From contig NZ_LT629791.1 of NCBI RefSeq assembly GCF_900105925.1, forward strand, positions 1,178,001 to 1,242,000: DNA of 64,000 bases, read 5' to 3'. The notes beneath the pieces are model-generated. The model was not told where the DNA came from. It ran no database searches and saw only the letters and a list, made by a program, of their open reading frames with translations. Both the position numbers and the translations under genes were made by a program. Source of the stretch: Jiangella alkaliphila (lineage in GTDB: Bacteria; Actinomycetota; Actinomycetes; Jiangellales; Jiangellaceae). Position 1 is the first letter of the stretch. Each line of letters opens with the position of its first letter. Of the stretch, positions 63,259 to 64,000 are shown one piece after another.

Positions 63259-64000
63259 CGTTCCACCTTGTGCGCTTCGGGCTCCGAACGCCAAGTCAGG
63301 GTGCGGATGTCGCGGACGGCGAACAGCGCGGCCGTGCAGCCGACCAGGCCGGCGACGCAGCCCCACAGCACCGGCGCCGGGCCGGCCCGGTCCGCCACGG
63401 CCCCGCCGAGCAGGTAGCCGACCGGCACGAGGACCAGCTCGCTCAGCAGCCCGATCGACGACACCCGGCCGATCAGCTGCTCCGGCACCTGCTGCTGCCG
63501 CGCGGTCTCGAAGAACACGATCGACAGGTCCAGCGCCAGCCCGCTGACCGCCATCGGCACCAGCACCCACGCCAGGTGCACGTCGAGGGCCAGCACGGCG
63601 AGCGGCAGCGGCCAGGCCAGCAGCACGGCCACCGTCGCGAGCATCGGCCGGCGCGGCCGCCACCGCAGCGCGACCACCGAGCCGGCCAGCATGCCCAGCA
63701 CGAACGCCGACACCGCCCAGCCCCAGAACCGCAGGCCGTCCGGGCGCCCGGCGGCGATCACCGGCCCGAGCAGCTGGTAGCCGGCCAGCCAGAGCGGGAC
63801 GCCGACCGCGCCGGAGACCAGGTACGTCCACAGCCAGGTCCGCCCGGCCACCGCCGCCCAGCCCTCGCGCGCGTCCGCCCGCCACGTCGTCCGCGCGGCC
63901 CGGACCACGCCGAGCGGCAGCGTCGCCAGCACGACCGCACCGGCCGCGAACGCCGCACCGGCGCCGATCAGCACCGGCCCGAAGCCGACGGCCGCGGCGA
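63255..64000 (-). CDS. MFS transporter (5' end outside the window)
   Basis: The visible part encodes at least six membrane helices and the characteristic segment LDLSIVFFETARQQQVPEQLIGRVSSIGLLSELVLVPVGYLLGG of MFS permeases of the MFS_3/enterobactin-exporter type. The frame is open to the window edge, so it is cut at its N-terminus. Translationally coupled to the dehydratase, so it may export or import a related amino acid, but that is inference. Confidence 0.85.
   Translation of the reverse strand, partial: AAAVGFGPVLIGAGAAFAAGAVVLATLPLGVVRAARTTWRADAREGWAAVAGRTWLWTYLVSGAVGVPLWLAGYQLLGPVIAAGRPDGLRFWGWAVSAFVLGMLAGSVVALRWRPRRPMLATVAVLLAWPLPLAVLALDVHLAWVLVPMAVSGLALDLSIVFFETARQQQVPEQLIGRVSSIGLLSELVLVPVGYLLGGAVADRAGPAPVLWGCVAGLVGCTAALFAVRDIRTLTWRSEPEAHKVER

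Noticed and set aside
1..64000. tRNA, rRNA and CRISPR loci
   Set aside because: No cloverleaf, rRNA core or regularly spaced repeat was seen on reading both strands.

Overview
The window is a 64 kb stretch of a high-GC actinobacterial chromosome. The evidence is the very high G+C, frequent GTG/TTG starts, many ATGA/GTGA stop-start overlaps, a complete conservon (sensor kinase, roadblock, DUF742, GTPase), and gene order matching the origin-proximal region of mycobacteria and streptomycetes. Examples of that order are mutT4-like Nudix / DUF6049 / MurJ-pseudokinase / sigM with a divergent CCA-adding enzyme, padR-ino1, ponA followed by a DUF2029 glycosyltransferase, and rpsF-ssb-rpsR-rplI. A Jiangella-like or Streptomyces-like soil actinomycete is the best guess; the genus cannot be fixed from the sequence alone.

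Layout. 1-8.5 kb: a tightly coupled leftward operon (Nudix, DUF6049 secreted/membrane protein, MurJ with pseudokinase and discoidin-like tail, sigma factor cut by the window edge), with the CCA tRNA nucleotidyltransferase and a DUF3054 protein running right. 8.5-12.2 kb: an NAD-dependent epimerase and two lipoproteins built from three copies of one uncharacterised four-cysteine domain. 12.2-16.8 kb: the conservon. 17-24.3 kb: ino1 with its PadR regulator, then a class A PBP and two membrane glycosyltransferases. 24.3-29.7 kb: a small frameshifted gene bracketed by two related inverted-repeat elements, an alanine racemase-like/FemX pair, YceI with a divergent MarR, and endonuclease IV. 29.9-31.6 kb: the ribosomal protein/SSB operon. 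31.7-35.5 kb: TetR, a two-component pair and a membrane protein. 35.7-37.3 kb: a phosphoketolase that has lost its cofactor-binding N-terminus and carries the start of an unrelated thiamine-binding protein family instead.

37.3-64 kb is accessory in character: stress enzymes (Bcp peroxiredoxin, glutathione peroxidase), a WYL-regulated ABC exporter, a VapBC toxin-antitoxin pair, several flavoenzymes and hydrolases, a decayed IS5-type insertion sequence, an orphan DNA methyltransferase, alditol oxidase and, at the right edge, a dehydratase and an MFS transporter.

Four patterns cut across genes. (1) Two MITE-like elements and the IS remnant share GTGTCTCC-type ends and all sit on CTAG sites that are the TAG stop codons of the gene before them. 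(2) A dispersed inverted repeat with a conserved GTTGATCTTGGAGT core occurs twice, just after rightward genes, and its outer stem bases differ between copies but stay paired. (3) Many genes have a -10 hexamer 6-8 nt before the start codon, implying leaderless transcripts. (4) Five genes carry single-base G/C frameshifts, one of them a compensated pair that leaves a falsely intact reading frame; these may be sequencing errors or real decay. No tRNA, rRNA or CRISPR array was seen.
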